The notes under the pieces are model-generated. The model was not told where the DNA came from and did no database searches. It was given only the letters and a program-made list of their open reading frames with translations. The translations under genes and the position numbers were made by a program. Positions 1 to 7,813 of a DNA stretch of 26,354 bases are shown here, in pieces. Each line of letters begins with the position of its first letter. Position 1 is the first letter of the stretch. Origin of the DNA: an uncultured Lachnospiraceae bacterium (GTDB lineage Bacteria; Bacillota; Clostridia; Lachnospirales; Lachnospiraceae); NCBI GenBank assembly GCA_910586955.1, contig CAJUMM010000037.1:1-26354 (forward strand), given 5' to 3'.

Positions 1-237
1 CCTCCCATATGGCACTGATTAAAATCTTATTACTCATGTAGAAGTATAGCATACCATCTTTACTTTTTCAATTAGTTTCGAACATAAGTTCTAAAAAATC
101 CATCCTATTTATAAATTGTGATTTGTTTTAGCCCTACCAAATATTTATATAAAATCCAAACAACGTACAATAAGCACTTTATTCGACAATATATATGCCA
201 AAACAAAGTACTTATTCCCCTAAAAATCTACTCTCAT

Positions 238-1971
238 TTACATAGGCAAACTCTCCTCCACACAAAGCGCCCCCCACCCCACCCAAGCATTGGGATACAC
301 ATCAAAAGCCGGCAGGGGCCGGGCCCCCTTCTGAAGGTAAACCTTCACCTTCTCCCCGTAAAGAAAGGCGTCATTTCCCTCTGTAATTCCCCACTGCATC
401 AGAAGGGCTGCCGCCCCGGTCACAAAGGGCGTGGCAAAGGAAGTCCCCGTGGCCTGGGCATAGCCCCCTCCAGGAGCCGTGGTCACAATATTCACCCCCG
501 GGGCCGCCAGGTCGGGACCCGGGAAGCCGTCTCCCCCGGAAGCGCCCCGGCCGGAGAAGTCCGCATAGGTCAGGTTCCGGCTGTTGTATGCGCCTACAGT
601 AATCACTTTCCGGGCGGTGGAAGGGATGGTGAGCGTGGTAAAAGGCGTGGGATACAGAAAGCGGGTATTTTCGTTCAGGGCCCCACTGCTGGGAAGCCAC
701 AGATGGAATTCCCCGTCTTTCACTTGCCTGGGAACCAAGGTAAAGGTCCAGATACCGGAATTGACGTAATCCCGCCGGGGGAGAAATTCCACGTAGATCT
801 CCTGGGAAGCACTGTAGGGGGTGGGCTCCCCGTAGTAGAGAAGAATTTCCGTGTCCTCCAAGATAAAACGCTGGGGACCCAGGATATTCTGGATGGGTCC
901 TGCCGTCCTTCCTCCGGGACTGGTAAGCATAATATCCGCCGTATCCAGATAGGACTTCCAGATCTGCACATTCAGAGCCGCCTCATATTCTCCGACTGCC
1001 AGGGGGATTTCCGCCTGGACGCCCTCCTTAAGCACTCCCCCGGTATGGCCGCTGGCATATCCCTCGTTTCCCGTACCGATACAGATGACGGATTTCCAGA
1101 TATTTGCCATATCCGTAATATAGGTCTCCAGAAGGGAAGTGCCGTTGTGGGCCCCGTAGGTATTGCCGAAGCTGATATTTACCGATGCAGGGAGATTATA
1201 TGCAATGGCTTTCCGGATACAGTAATCCAGTCCCTGCATCAGCTCCGTGGTCCTGGGAAAGGATTCTGTTCTGGGAACCCCCAGCTTCACCGCCAGAATG
1301 GGACTGCGGCTGGCCACCCCCCGGTAGCGCCCGCTGCTGGCCCTTCCGTTACCGGCGGCTATTCCCAGCACCCGGGTTCCGTGGCCGCTGGTATCCACGC
1401 TTGGGACAAGTCCCCGGCCCTCTCCCCGGTCATAGGCCCGCAGCGCTTCGTCAATCTGCTCCTTGGTGTACTCCGTGCCGATCCGGTAGCCTGCCGGAGG
1501 GTTCCCGGGTATGGTCTGATCCCAGAGGGCCAGGATCCGGCTGCTCCCGTCCTCGTTTCGGAAATCCGGATGGGCATAGTCTACCCCGGAATCCAGAACA
1601 GCCACCAGAACCCCCTCCCCGAACAAACCGGTTCCCGGTTCCTGGACCCTGGTAATGCAGGAGGCCGCCCTTCCCTGATTCACAGAGAAGAACAGCCTCT
1701 TTGGTTTCTCGATATATTCAACTTCCGGAATCTGTACCAGCCTGGGAATCAGGGACTCCGGCACCGTCAGGATGGCGTACTCATTCATGAGCTCCACCAC
1801 CTGGATGCCTTCCTCCAAAAGCCGGCTGATATTGCCGTTATATTTTACGATCAGCTCCCAGGTCCGCTCCTCCCTGTCATATCCCACATCCAGGTTTAAC
1901 GACTTTTCCCGCTCCGCCTCCGTGGCGTCCAGAGCCAGATTCAGCATATTCTCCAGTTTTGCATTTTCCAT
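238..1971 (-). CDS. Csp-like S8 family serine peptidase (subtilase)
   Basis: Cytoplasmic-looking subtilisin-family endopeptidase. Counting from the ATG at 1971, the triad is Asp127 (VLDSGVDYAHPDF), His197 (DTSGHGTRV) and Ser511 (GTSFATP), with oxyanion Asn302 (GTGNEG). About 95 N-terminal residues form a propeptide-like domain. An insert at roughly 315-440 separates the oxyanion Asn from the Ser block, as in the jelly-roll insertion of clostridial Csp germination proteases. No signal peptide or membrane segment is visible. Length (577 aa) fits Csp-like proteases. A GTG at 1980 is an alternative start, but the ATG at 1971 has a GGTGA ribosome site 5 nt upstream while the GTG has none. It lies 73 bp downstream of the sugar operon and could be read from it or from a weak local promoter. 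Substrate is unknown; no spore-germination partner gene is present. The family call is firm, a germination role is only a possibility. Confidence 0.9.
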   Translation of the reverse strand: MENAKLENMLNLALDATEAEREKSLNLDVGYDREERTWELIVKYNGNISRLLEEGIQVVELMNEYAILTVPESLIPRLVQIPEVEYIEKPKRLFFSVNQGRAASCITRVQEPGTGLFGEGVLVAVLDSGVDYAHPDFRNEDGSSRILALWDQTIPGNPPAGYRIGTEYTKEQIDEALRAYDRGEGRGLVPSVDTSGHGTRVLGIAAGNGRASSGRYRGVASRSPILAVKLGVPRTESFPRTTELMQGLDYCIRKAIAYNLPASVNISFGNTYGAHNGTSLLETYITDMANIWKSVICIGTGNEGYASGHTGGVLKEGVQAEIPLAVGEYEAALNVQIWKSYLDTADIMLTSPGGRTAGPIQNILGPQRFILEDTEILLYYGEPTPYSASQEIYVEFLPRRDYVNSGIWTFTLVPRQVKDGEFHLWLPSSGALNENTRFLYPTPFTTLTIPSTARKVITVGAYNSRNLTYADFSGRGASGGDGFPGPDLAAPGVNIVTTAPGGGYAQATGTSFATPFVTGAAALLMQWGITEGNDAFLYGEKVKVYLQKGARPLPAFDVYPNAWVGWGALCVEESLPM

Positions 1972-2053
1972 TTCATTCACCGAGGTATCTATCTATTCTT
2001 ACGCTATTATATTCTCCCCGGCCGGATGCAGTTCCCCCTTTCCCGGGCCTTTA

Positions 2054-3040
2054 TCAGTCCCTTTTCAGCGCTGCGTCAAAGGCCACAGAGGAAGGCTCAA
2101 AGTTCATCTTTCTGGTAAACTCATATGCCTCCTTTGCGCCAAACATGCGCTCCATTCCGGAATCCTCCCATTCCACCGAGAGAGGACCCTCATAATTCAT
2201 CGCGTTTAACTCCCGGATGATTCCCTCGAAATCCACGTCTCCATGGCCGAGAGAGACAAAATTCCATCCTCTGCGCAAGTCTCCGAACTCTATATGGCTT
2301 CCGAGAATTCCGGAACGGCCGTCCAGACGGACCTTCACATCCTTCATATGCACATGATAAATGCGATCCGAAAAATCCCGCAGAAACAGGCACGGATTCA
2401 TTCCCTGCCACTGCAGATGGGATGGATCAAAATTCAGCCCCAGGGTCGGACGTCTCTCAAAAACATCCAACAGTTTCGCCGTACTGTAATAGTCAAAGGC
2501 AATTTCTGTGGGGTGTACCTCCAAGGCAAATTTCACGCCGCATTCATCAAATACATCAAAAATGGGCTCCCACAGGCTTTTTATTTTTCCATACCCTTCC
2601 TCAATCATCTGCTGCGTCGTCTGGGGAAAAGAATACCACCATGCCCAGATAGGAGATCCCATAAAACATGTGACAATTTTGACCCCCATAAGCTGCGCAG
2701 CCCGGGCCGTCGTCTTCATTTCGTCAATGGCCCAGGCCCGGATTTCTTCCGGCTTCCCCTGGCATCTTGCGGGTGCAAAATTGTCGAGCCTGGGATCCCA
2801 TACATCACCCACACACTGGCCTGCCAGATGCGCCCCCAAAGCCCAGACTTTCAAACCATACCGATTCAGTGTTTCCGTTATCTCACAGCGGTATGAAGCC
2901 TCCGCAACATATCTGTGCACGTCAAGATGTGTATTGCATGCAAGCTCAAGCCCCTCATACCCGATAGCGCTCATCCTCCTGCATACCTCTTCCAGTGGTA
3001 AATCCCCATACTGTCCTGTGGTTATTGTGATTGGCCGCAT
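2054..3040 (-). CDS. Sugar phosphate isomerase/epimerase (xylose isomerase-like TIM barrel)
   Basis: 328-residue AP-endonuclease-2/xylose-isomerase-like TIM barrel, expected to isomerise, epimerise or eliminate a ketose or keto-sugar with a divalent metal. Likely metal ligands are Glu174 (ALEVHP), Asp205 and His208 (NFDPSHL), His231 (YHVHMKD) and Glu290 (SVEWED). The ATG at 3040 is chosen because GGAGG sits 9 nt upstream. The TTG at 3049 would abut that site and overlap the previous gene. The previous gene's stop codon overlaps the 3' edge of the ribosome site, so the two are translationally coupled. It is the last gene of the SIS-ROK-Gfo/Idh-isomerase operon. Gfo/Idh plus COG1082 pairs are known from 3-keto-sugar chemistry and, in gut Lachnospiraceae, from C-glycoside cleavage (DgpA/DgpC). 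Whether this pair does either is not shown; no DgpB-like partner is present. Confidence 0.87.
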   Translation of the reverse strand: MRPITITTGQYGDLPLEEVCRRMSAIGYEGLELACNTHLDVHRYVAEASYRCEITETLNRYGLKVWALGAHLAGQCVGDVWDPRLDNFAPARCQGKPEEIRAWAIDEMKTTARAAQLMGVKIVTCFMGSPIWAWWYSFPQTTQQMIEEGYGKIKSLWEPIFDVFDECGVKFALEVHPTEIAFDYYSTAKLLDVFERRPTLGLNFDPSHLQWQGMNPCLFLRDFSDRIYHVHMKDVKVRLDGRSGILGSHIEFGDLRRGWNFVSLGHGDVDFEGIIRELNAMNYEGPLSVEWEDSGMERMFGAKEAYEFTRKMNFEPSSVAFDAALKRD

Positions 3041-3045
3041 CCTTT

Positions 3046-4089
3046 TCAACCTCCTACTGCCTCAGTCTTTCCGCTTTCTGCAGAACGCTGATTTGCAAAA
3101 ATTACCTGCATGGCATGAATCGCACTCTCGCCGCTTAATTCCGGCTGATGGCCGTTGCAGACTGCCTCCACAAAAGCGTCAATGACACCGGTACTGGTGC
3201 GGGCTCCGCCAGTCTGCTCCTTGTTTGATGTCAGTTTATCCAGTTCATAGGGCACAACCGTTCCGTCCCTCTTTTCTATAATCAAAGAATATCTGGGATC
3301 GTCATACATGCGGATCACGCCATTCTGGCAGTACAGACGGGTAAAATTTTTCTCCCGGCCGTAATTTGTCCAGCTGACGCTCATGGTTCCAACCGCACCA
3401 CCCTCTAAGGTATACAGGGCAATGGCGTTGTCGTCCACATCAATGGGCTTCCCATCCGGATATTTTTTATCCGTGGTAGCAAGAATTGCTGAAGTCGTTA
3501 CAATTTTCTGCCCTGTCAGATAATAAAGCAAATCCGTCTTATGTACGCCAAGATCAGCCATAACGCCAAACTGAGCCGTTTTTTTATCGTAAAACCAGGA
3601 ATTTGCCTTTCCCGTCCATCCTTCCGGCCCCGGGTGGGAAAAATGGGTCTCAAATCCCACAAGCTTTCCCAATTCTCCGCTCTGGAAAATTTCCCTTCCC
3701 TTTACATGGGCTTTCGCCAGCCTCTGATTTAAGCCAATCATCAGGTATTTTCCTGCTTCCCGCGCGGCGCGCACCATGGCTTCGCAGTCTTCCTCCGTCG
3801 TCGCCATGGGTTTTTCACACAAGACATGTTTTCCGGCTTTCAGAGCCTGGATGCTGATCTCCGCATGGTAACGGTTGGCCACGCATACGCTTACCGCATC
3901 CACATCCGCCGCAAGCAGCGCTTCCACCGACTCAAAGGCTCTGCCCCCGTATTTTCTGGCAAGTTCTTCTGCTTTTTCTCCATGCAGATCATAGAACCCC
4001 ACTATCTCACAGTCCGGATTTTCCGCATATTCCGGCGCATGCCTTACCTCCGTTATTTTTCCGCATCCAATCATTCCAACTTTAAGCAT
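3046..4089 (-). CDS. Gfo/Idh/MocA family NAD(P)-dependent sugar dehydrogenase
   Basis: 347-residue oxidoreductase with an N-terminal Rossmann domain (VGMIGCGKIT at 4-13), the family EKP motif at 92-94 (HVLCEKPMATTEED) and a C-terminal substrate domain with the catalytic Asp-x-x-x-His signature (MADLGVHKTD). It should oxidise a sugar or inositol hydroxyl, or reduce the ketone, with NAD(P). The frame is open to 4197, but the ATG at 4089 has a strong AAGGAGG 8 nt upstream and matches the family N-terminus, so the longer start is rejected. It lies 70 bp after the ROK kinase gene and 5 bp before the TIM-barrel isomerase gene. The adjacent isomerase suggests sequential action on the same oxidised sugar. 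Exact substrate cannot be read from sequence. Confidence 0.9.
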   Translation of the reverse strand: MLKVGMIGCGKITEVRHAPEYAENPDCEIVGFYDLHGEKAEELARKYGGRAFESVEALLAADVDAVSVCVANRYHAEISIQALKAGKHVLCEKPMATTEEDCEAMVRAAREAGKYLMIGLNQRLAKAHVKGREIFQSGELGKLVGFETHFSHPGPEGWTGKANSWFYDKKTAQFGVMADLGVHKTDLLYYLTGQKIVTTSAILATTDKKYPDGKPIDVDDNAIALYTLEGGAVGTMSVSWTNYGREKNFTRLYCQNGVIRMYDDPRYSLIIEKRDGTVVPYELDKLTSNKEQTGGARTSTGVIDAFVEAVCNGHQPELSGESAIHAMQVIFANQRSAESGKTEAVGG

Positions 4090-4159
4090 TTTTTGTTCCT
4101 CCTTGTTAGACTTATTTGTTTTCAAAATTTTGCCCCGGCCCCCTGTCATAGAAGTGCCT

Positions 4160-5107
4160 TCAACGGCAGCTGCTAAATTCAAATCCGTTAAGCGCAAGCG
4201 CTCCCGCCCCGATTAAGGACGCCTCATAACCTAGAGCTGTGGGAAGCACCCGGAGCTCCTTGTTGGCATCCCAAAACAAGTGCTCCTTAAGCGCCCCTTC
4301 CAAACCCTCCCGGAACAAATCATAGGAGCCTGCAATGCCCCCGCCCAGTACAACCAGGGGCAGATTTAAGATATTTACCGCAAAAGCGATTGCCTTTCCC
4401 AGATAAAAACCCTCTCTCTCAAATATGTACATGGCATCCTTATCCTTTTCCCTGGCAAGCCGTGAGATTTCCAGCGCCGTGATTTCTTTTTTTCGTCCTG
4501 TCCTCTCCTGATAGCGGCGGACAATTCCCGGCCCTGCCGCATATGCCTCCAGACAGCCCCTTCCTCCGCAGGGACACAAAGCCCCCTTGTCCTCCACCTT
4601 CACATGCCCCATCTCACCGGCGCCCCGGAAAGCTCCGTTGTAAAGCCTGCCATTCAGCATCAGCCCTGCGCCTACCCCGTTGCTAACGGTAATCCACAAA
4701 AAATCATCTACCTCTCTGGCAAGGCCAAAGCGTTTTTCTCCTACCGCACAGATATTTCCGTCGTTTTCCAGAAAAACCGGCTTGTGAAACTCTTTCTCCA
4801 AGAGCTCCCTTACATTCAGATTCTCTATCTGTGAAAAGGGAGCATACACCCATAATCCCTTTTCCCCGTCGGCCAGTCCGGGGATGGAAACGCCGATGGC
4901 GCACACTTCCTCGTCCGGCCTTTCTTTCCAGGCAGATTCTTTCAGGGCTTCCCTGCTTTCTTCCAAAATTGCTTTCACCACCTGCTCCTTACTTGGATGG
5001 CAGAAAGCCCGTTTCCGGCTGAAAAGTACGTTTCCTTCTTCGTCCAGTATCCCGGTCAGAAGCTTTGACCCTCCGATATCAATGCAAAGAACTTTTTTCG
5101 ACGCCAC
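4160..5107 (-). CDS. ROK family sugar kinase
   Basis: 315-residue ROK protein. It has the ATP phosphate-binding motif DIGGSK at 10-15, catalytic Asp116 in ENDGN, and the ROK zinc motif formed by His168 and Cys178, Cys180 and Cys185 (LCPCGGRGC). A second glycine-rich nucleotide motif (VLGGGIAGS) lies toward the C-terminus. There is no N-terminal helix-turn-helix, so it is a kinase rather than a ROK repressor. It probably phosphorylates a hexose or amino sugar using ATP. The start is a GTG with GGAG 9 nt upstream, 3 nt after the SIS gene stop, so the two are tightly coupled. Alternatives are glucokinase, allose/allulose kinase or N-acetylmannosamine kinase; sequence alone does not decide. Confidence 0.9.
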   Translation of the reverse strand: MASKKVLCIDIGGSKLLTGILDEEGNVLFSRKRAFCHPSKEQVVKAILEESREALKESAWKERPDEEVCAIGVSIPGLADGEKGLWVYAPFSQIENLNVRELLEKEFHKPVFLENDGNICAVGEKRFGLAREVDDFLWITVSNGVGAGLMLNGRLYNGAFRGAGEMGHVKVEDKGALCPCGGRGCLEAYAAGPGIVRRYQERTGRKKEITALEISRLAREKDKDAMYIFEREGFYLGKAIAFAVNILNLPLVVLGGGIAGSYDLFREGLEGALKEHLFWDANKELRVLPTALGYEASLIGAGALALNGFEFSSCR

Positions 5108-5110
5108 CGC

Positions 5111-5674
5111 TCAATTCTCCTTGTATAAAATCGACATCATCAAATGGTCAAATACCATATGAAGATCCTCCACAATCTGCATGTCATCCACCGGAATATG
5201 CAGCCGGATATCGCTGAGCTCCTTTAATCTCCCTCCGCCGTAGCCGCTTAAACCAATGACCGTATTTCCACGCTCTTTCGCATACTCCACCGCATTTATC
5301 ACATTTTTGGAGTTTCCGCTCCCTGAGATGGCCATAACCACATCGCCCTCTGAAAGGAAATTTTTCAGCTGTTCTACAAAAACGTCATCATAGGATACGT
5401 CATTTGCCAGACTTAATACGGTGGCTGCATTATCGTTCAGGCACACAAAACGAAACCTTTTTTCCCGGTTCAGGCTTAACCCCTTATTGAAATCTCCGGC
5501 AAAATGCGAGGCTGTAGAAGCGCTGCCTCCGTTTCCCATAATATACACAAACTTCTTTTTATCCCTGGCTTCTTTCAGCGCTGCCATTGCTCTGTCAATT
5601 TCTCCACGGTCGATTTGATCCACGGTCCTTTTCAACTGCTCATAATACCCGTCAATTTGTTCTTGGTAACTCAA
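5111..5674 (-). CDS. SIS domain phosphosugar isomerase, GmhA-like
   Basis: 187-residue single SIS-domain protein. The phosphosugar-binding loops GNGGSAS and ISGSGNS are present. Overall it aligns by eye with D-sedoheptulose-7-phosphate isomerase GmhA. Two of the four metal ligand positions differ from E. coli GmhA: the Glu of HFAEEL is Asp here (HFAGDF), and the Gln of IQEIH is Glu here (IVEDLH); both His are kept. The activity could therefore be a related ketose/aldose phosphate isomerisation rather than classic GmhA. The start is a TTG with GGAGGA 6 nt upstream. It is first in the operon, directly behind the LacI-type operators, and 3 nt before the ROK kinase. No other heptose-nucleotide genes are nearby, which argues for catabolism over surface heptose synthesis. 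Confidence 0.85.
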   Translation of the reverse strand: MSYQEQIDGYYEQLKRTVDQIDRGEIDRAMAALKEARDKKKFVYIMGNGGSASTASHFAGDFNKGLSLNREKRFRFVCLNDNAATVLSLANDVSYDDVFVEQLKNFLSEGDVVMAISGSGNSKNVINAVEYAKERGNTVIGLSGYGGGRLKELSDIRLHIPVDDMQIVEDLHMVFDHLMMSILYKEN

Positions 5675-5709
5675 TTTTTCTCCTCCTTCTTTCTATTCTT
5701 TTCCCATTT

Positions 5710-5723
5710 TGTAATCGTTTACA
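5710..5723. promoter_or_regulatory. LacI-type operator O1
   Basis: TGTAATCGTTTACA, a near-palindrome with the central CG typical of LacI-family sites (arms match except the pair flanking CG). It is identical to the copy at 5791-5804 and lies 36 bp before the SIS gene start. The likely binder is the LacI-family repressor encoded just upstream. Confidence 0.75.
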
Positions 5724-5739
5724 TTTTCAAGTAAATTTT

Positions 5740-5765
5740 TTGCATGGCACTAAAATACCATGCAA
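5740..5765. repeat. Inverted repeat between the two operators
   Basis: Perfect 8-bp arms TTGCATGG (5740-5747) and CCATGCAA (5758-5765) separated by 10 nt. It lies near the midpoint between the two identical operators and inside the presumed transcribed leader. It could be a hairpin in the mRNA leader or a site for a second regulator. Confidence 0.6.
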
Positions 5766-5790
5766 TCTGCCCGGAAAACCTCTGCAAAAA

Positions 5791-5804
5791 TGTAATCGTT
5801 TACA
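5791..5804. promoter_or_regulatory. LacI-type operator O2 at the transcription start
   Basis: Second identical copy of TGTAATCGTTTACA, 81 bp from the first copy. Given the -10 box at 5817-5822 it covers about +7 to +20 of the minus-strand transcript, a position suited to blocking initiation. Confidence 0.8.
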
Positions 5805-5816
5805 TTTTATGCTTAA

Positions 5817-5845
5817 AGTATACTCTTAATTCCTGGATTTGTCAA
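5817..5845 (-). promoter_or_regulatory. Sigma-70/SigA promoter of the sugar operon
   Basis: On the minus strand a perfect -35 TTGACA (5840-5845), a 17-bp spacer and -10 TATACT (5817-5822). Transcription would start near 5810 and run into the SIS gene. It is the best promoter in the window, consistent with strong expression under tight repression. Confidence 0.85.
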
Positions 5846-5884
5846 TCCTTTATTTTCATTTTTGTGAAGTTTTTATGAAGTCCG

Positions 5885-6886
5885 TCAAAGCCTCCTGCAA
5901 GTAGATTCCCGTTCTATGAATTTATAAGGCAGGACAATGTCCGCAGGTTCCAATTTCCCGCCTCTTATCAGTGATAAGAGCATTTTCACCGCTCTTTGCC
6001 CCAGCTGGCCGCATGGCTGCGCCATGGTGGTAAGATAGGGATGTATCATCGTGGTATAATTCACATCATCAAAGCCAACTACGGAAAGCTCTTCCGGAAC
6101 CCTGATTCCCATTTCATCCGCAACGACAACTGCTCCAAAAGCCGGTTCATCACCAATACAGAATAATGCGTCCGGCCTTTCTTTCAACGACAATAACTGC
6201 CTGACAGCTGTTAAGCTGCTGGAATAGCTATAACTTTCATCTACATACGCTATCCAATCAGCATCCAGCTCCATCCCACCATCCCGCAAAGCGTCAAGAT
6301 AGCCCTGCTCTCGTTTCTGTGTGGACAAAAAATGATTTCTACTGCTGAGCATCCCAATCCTTTTATGGCCTAATTGGATCAGATACTTTGTCGCCTCATA
6401 TCCTGCCGCATAATTATCAATGGAAATATGGGCTGTGGAACCATTTTCCGCATATTCACAGCACTGTACAACAGGAAACTCCCGGCTGTATGCGCTTATC
6501 CAGCTGTCTTCTCTGTTTAATGCCAGCAAAATCGCCCCGTCCGCCTGTTTTTGCCGAATTGCGTCCCGAAGCATTTCTTCCTGGTTCCTTCCCTGGGTGC
6601 TGCTGAGGAACACATGATAACCCTGCTTTCTTGCCTCCTCGTTGATTCCCTCAAAAATATGGGCGTAATAATAATTCGTAATATTCGGAAGCAGAACCAG
6701 TATTGCTCCGCTTTCATTCCTTCTAAGATTCCGTGCCTGCAGATTGGGCGCATATCCCAGCTTCTCTATGGCATCCGTAACCTTTTGAATGGTTTTCTCC
6801 TTCACCTTTCCGCTTTTATTAATTACCCTTGATACCGTCGCCACGGAAACTCCGGCTTCCTGGGCCACCTGTAAAATTGTTACCAT
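5885..6886 (-). CDS. LacI family transcriptional repressor
   Basis: 333-residue LacI/GalR regulator. The N-terminal helix-turn-helix and hinge helix (about 1-60) include the hallmark VATVSRVIN. A periplasmic-binding-protein-like effector domain follows (about 60-330), with SIDNYAAGYEATKYLI and VVGFDDVNYTTMIHP signatures. It likely represses the SIS-ROK-Gfo/Idh-isomerase operon through the two operators at 5710-5723 and 5791-5804, and is released by a sugar or sugar phosphate. The ATG at 6886 lies inside the end of aroD (7-nt overlap), with a purine-rich ribosome site (GGAGGAGAGGAAG) upstream. No terminator is evident between this gene and the operon promoter, so aroD-lacI transcripts may run through. 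No operator copy was seen upstream of aroD, so autoregulation is not supported. Confidence 0.93.
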   Translation of the reverse strand: MVTILQVAQEAGVSVATVSRVINKSGKVKEKTIQKVTDAIEKLGYAPNLQARNLRRNESGAILVLLPNITNYYYAHIFEGINEEARKQGYHVFLSSTQGRNQEEMLRDAIRQKQADGAILLALNREDSWISAYSREFPVVQCCEYAENGSTAHISIDNYAAGYEATKYLIQLGHKRIGMLSSRNHFLSTQKREQGYLDALRDGGMELDADWIAYVDESYSYSSSLTAVRQLLSLKERPDALFCIGDEPAFGAVVVADEMGIRVPEELSVVGFDDVNYTTMIHPYLTTMAQPCGQLGQRAVKMLLSLIRGGKLEPADIVLPYKFIERESTCRRL

Positions 6887-7650
6887 AAATCTTCCTCTCC
6901 TCCCAATATCCCAAGGGCCCGGCGCAATTCCTCCGCACCGATCTGACCGGGGGCCGAACCCCGTCCCGCCGCGCCAAAGGTCATAGCCGACCCAAAAATC
7001 TCCCCGGAGATCCGGCTAATCAAACCCAGTTTCCCCATGGACATGGTAATCAAGGGCTGGGCTGCAAAGCGTCTTCTCATTTCCCAGGTAGCAGTAAGCA
7101 GCGTCAGCACATCCCCAGCATCCAGGGGCATTGCCGCCATCTTCAAGAGATCCGCGCCCGCCTCCTGCATCCGTCTAAGCCGGCTTATGATCTCCTCCTT
7201 GGGAGGGGTTTTTTGAAAATCATGGCTGGAGGCCACTACCCGCACACCCCGTTCATGGGCCTTCACGCAGATCCCTTTGAGAAGCCCTTCCCCCATAAAC
7301 AGCTCCACATCCAGGAGATCCGCCTTGCCTGAAGCAAGCGCCCGCATCAGGAACTCCTCATATTCTTCCGCCCCGATCTCCTGCTCTCCGCCCTCCCCGG
7401 CAGTGCGGAACGTCACCAGAAGCGGCAGATTGCCAAGTCCCTCCCGCAGATCCAAAAGCATCTCCTCCAGGCGTCCCGGCTCCCAGAGCGCTTCGTACCA
7501 GTCCGCCCTCCATTCCGCCAGATCGGCCCCCGATGCCTTTCCTTCCTCCATCTGCCGCAGAATCTCCTCCCGGCTTCTTCCTACAATGGGCACACAGATT
7601 TTGGGTGCCCCCTCTCCGATGGTAATATCCCTCACCCGAACCATATTCAT
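6880..7650 (-). CDS. aroD: 3-dehydroquinate dehydratase, type I
   Basis: Converts 3-dehydroquinate to 3-dehydroshikimate in the shikimate pathway by Schiff-base chemistry. The 256-residue protein carries the type I signatures in order: AEWRADWYE, the active-site SSHDF histidine, the LLKMA lysine that forms the imine, the MSMGKLG loop, and C-terminal SAPGQ. Start choice: the frame runs to an ATG at 7668, but the ATG at 7650 has AGGAG 7 nt upstream and gives MNMVRVRDITIG, the usual family N-terminus. An ATG at 7644 is also possible. It overlaps the lacI gene by 7 nt. The partnership of a housekeeping aromatic enzyme with a sugar-type repressor is unusual. Repeats at 7669-7921 lie directly upstream. 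Confidence 0.95.
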   Translation of the reverse strand: MNMVRVRDITIGEGAPKICVPIVGRSREEILRQMEEGKASGADLAEWRADWYEALWEPGRLEEMLLDLREGLGNLPLLVTFRTAGEGGEQEIGAEEYEEFLMRALASGKADLLDVELFMGEGLLKGICVKAHERGVRVVASSHDFQKTPPKEEIISRLRRMQEAGADLLKMAAMPLDAGDVLTLLTATWEMRRRFAAQPLITMSMGKLGLISRISGEIFGSAMTFGAAGRGSAPGQIGAEELRRALGILGGEEDLW

Positions 7651-7668
7651 ATGCTTGCTCCTATTCAT

Positions 7669-7719
7669 ATTCCAGTTCCGCTTTTATTCCAGTTCCGCTT
7701 TTATTACAGTTCCGCATCC
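7669..7719. repeat. Three tandem 17-bp repeats
   Basis: Unit ATTCCAGTTCCGCTTTT occurs at 7669-7685 and, identically, at 7686-7702. A variant, ATTACAGTTCCGCATCC, is at 7703-7719. A fourth copy at 7814-7830 opens the second long repeat. The array abuts the upstream side of aroD. Confidence 0.85.
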
Positions 7720-7813
7720 GCCCTCCCAGAACCCCTTCTCTAGAAGGACTTCCGGTCACAAAATCATGTGCCCGTAATTCCTTCTGGGTTCTGTCCGGGC
7801 TCCTGCTGTTTTT
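7703..7813. repeat. Structured 110-bp repeat, copy A
   Basis: Long imperfect hairpin: GCCC 7720-7723 with GGGC 7797-7800, CAGAACCC 7727-7734 with GGGTTCTG 7786-7793, and AGAAGGA 7742-7748 with TCCTTCT 7779-7785, with a 30-nt loop. GCA/TGC can close the base, followed by a T run on the plus strand. It forms most of the 357-bp gene-free stretch between aroD and the S1 gene, together with copy B. No ORF is convincing here. Confidence 0.8.

Noticed and set aside
169..216. Imperfect hairpin AATAAGCACTTT / AAAGTACTTATT beyond the protease stop
   Set aside because: One mismatch, 24-nt loop, low GC and no proper T run on the minus strand; not convincing as a terminator.
118..1899. Long plus-strand open frame of 593 codons antisense to the protease
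   Set aside because: Low-complexity shadow of a GC-rich gene with no recognisable domain or ribosome site; the minus strand has the complete subtilase motifs.
2006..2034. TATAAT on the minus strand between the sugar operon and the protease
   Set aside because: The -35 position reads GAACTG and there is no extended -10, so an independent promoter is not well supported.
4090..4197. Longer N-terminus for the Gfo/Idh/MocA protein
   Set aside because: It would overlap the ROK gene and add 36 residues before the Rossmann motif; a strong AAGGAGG precedes the ATG at 4089.
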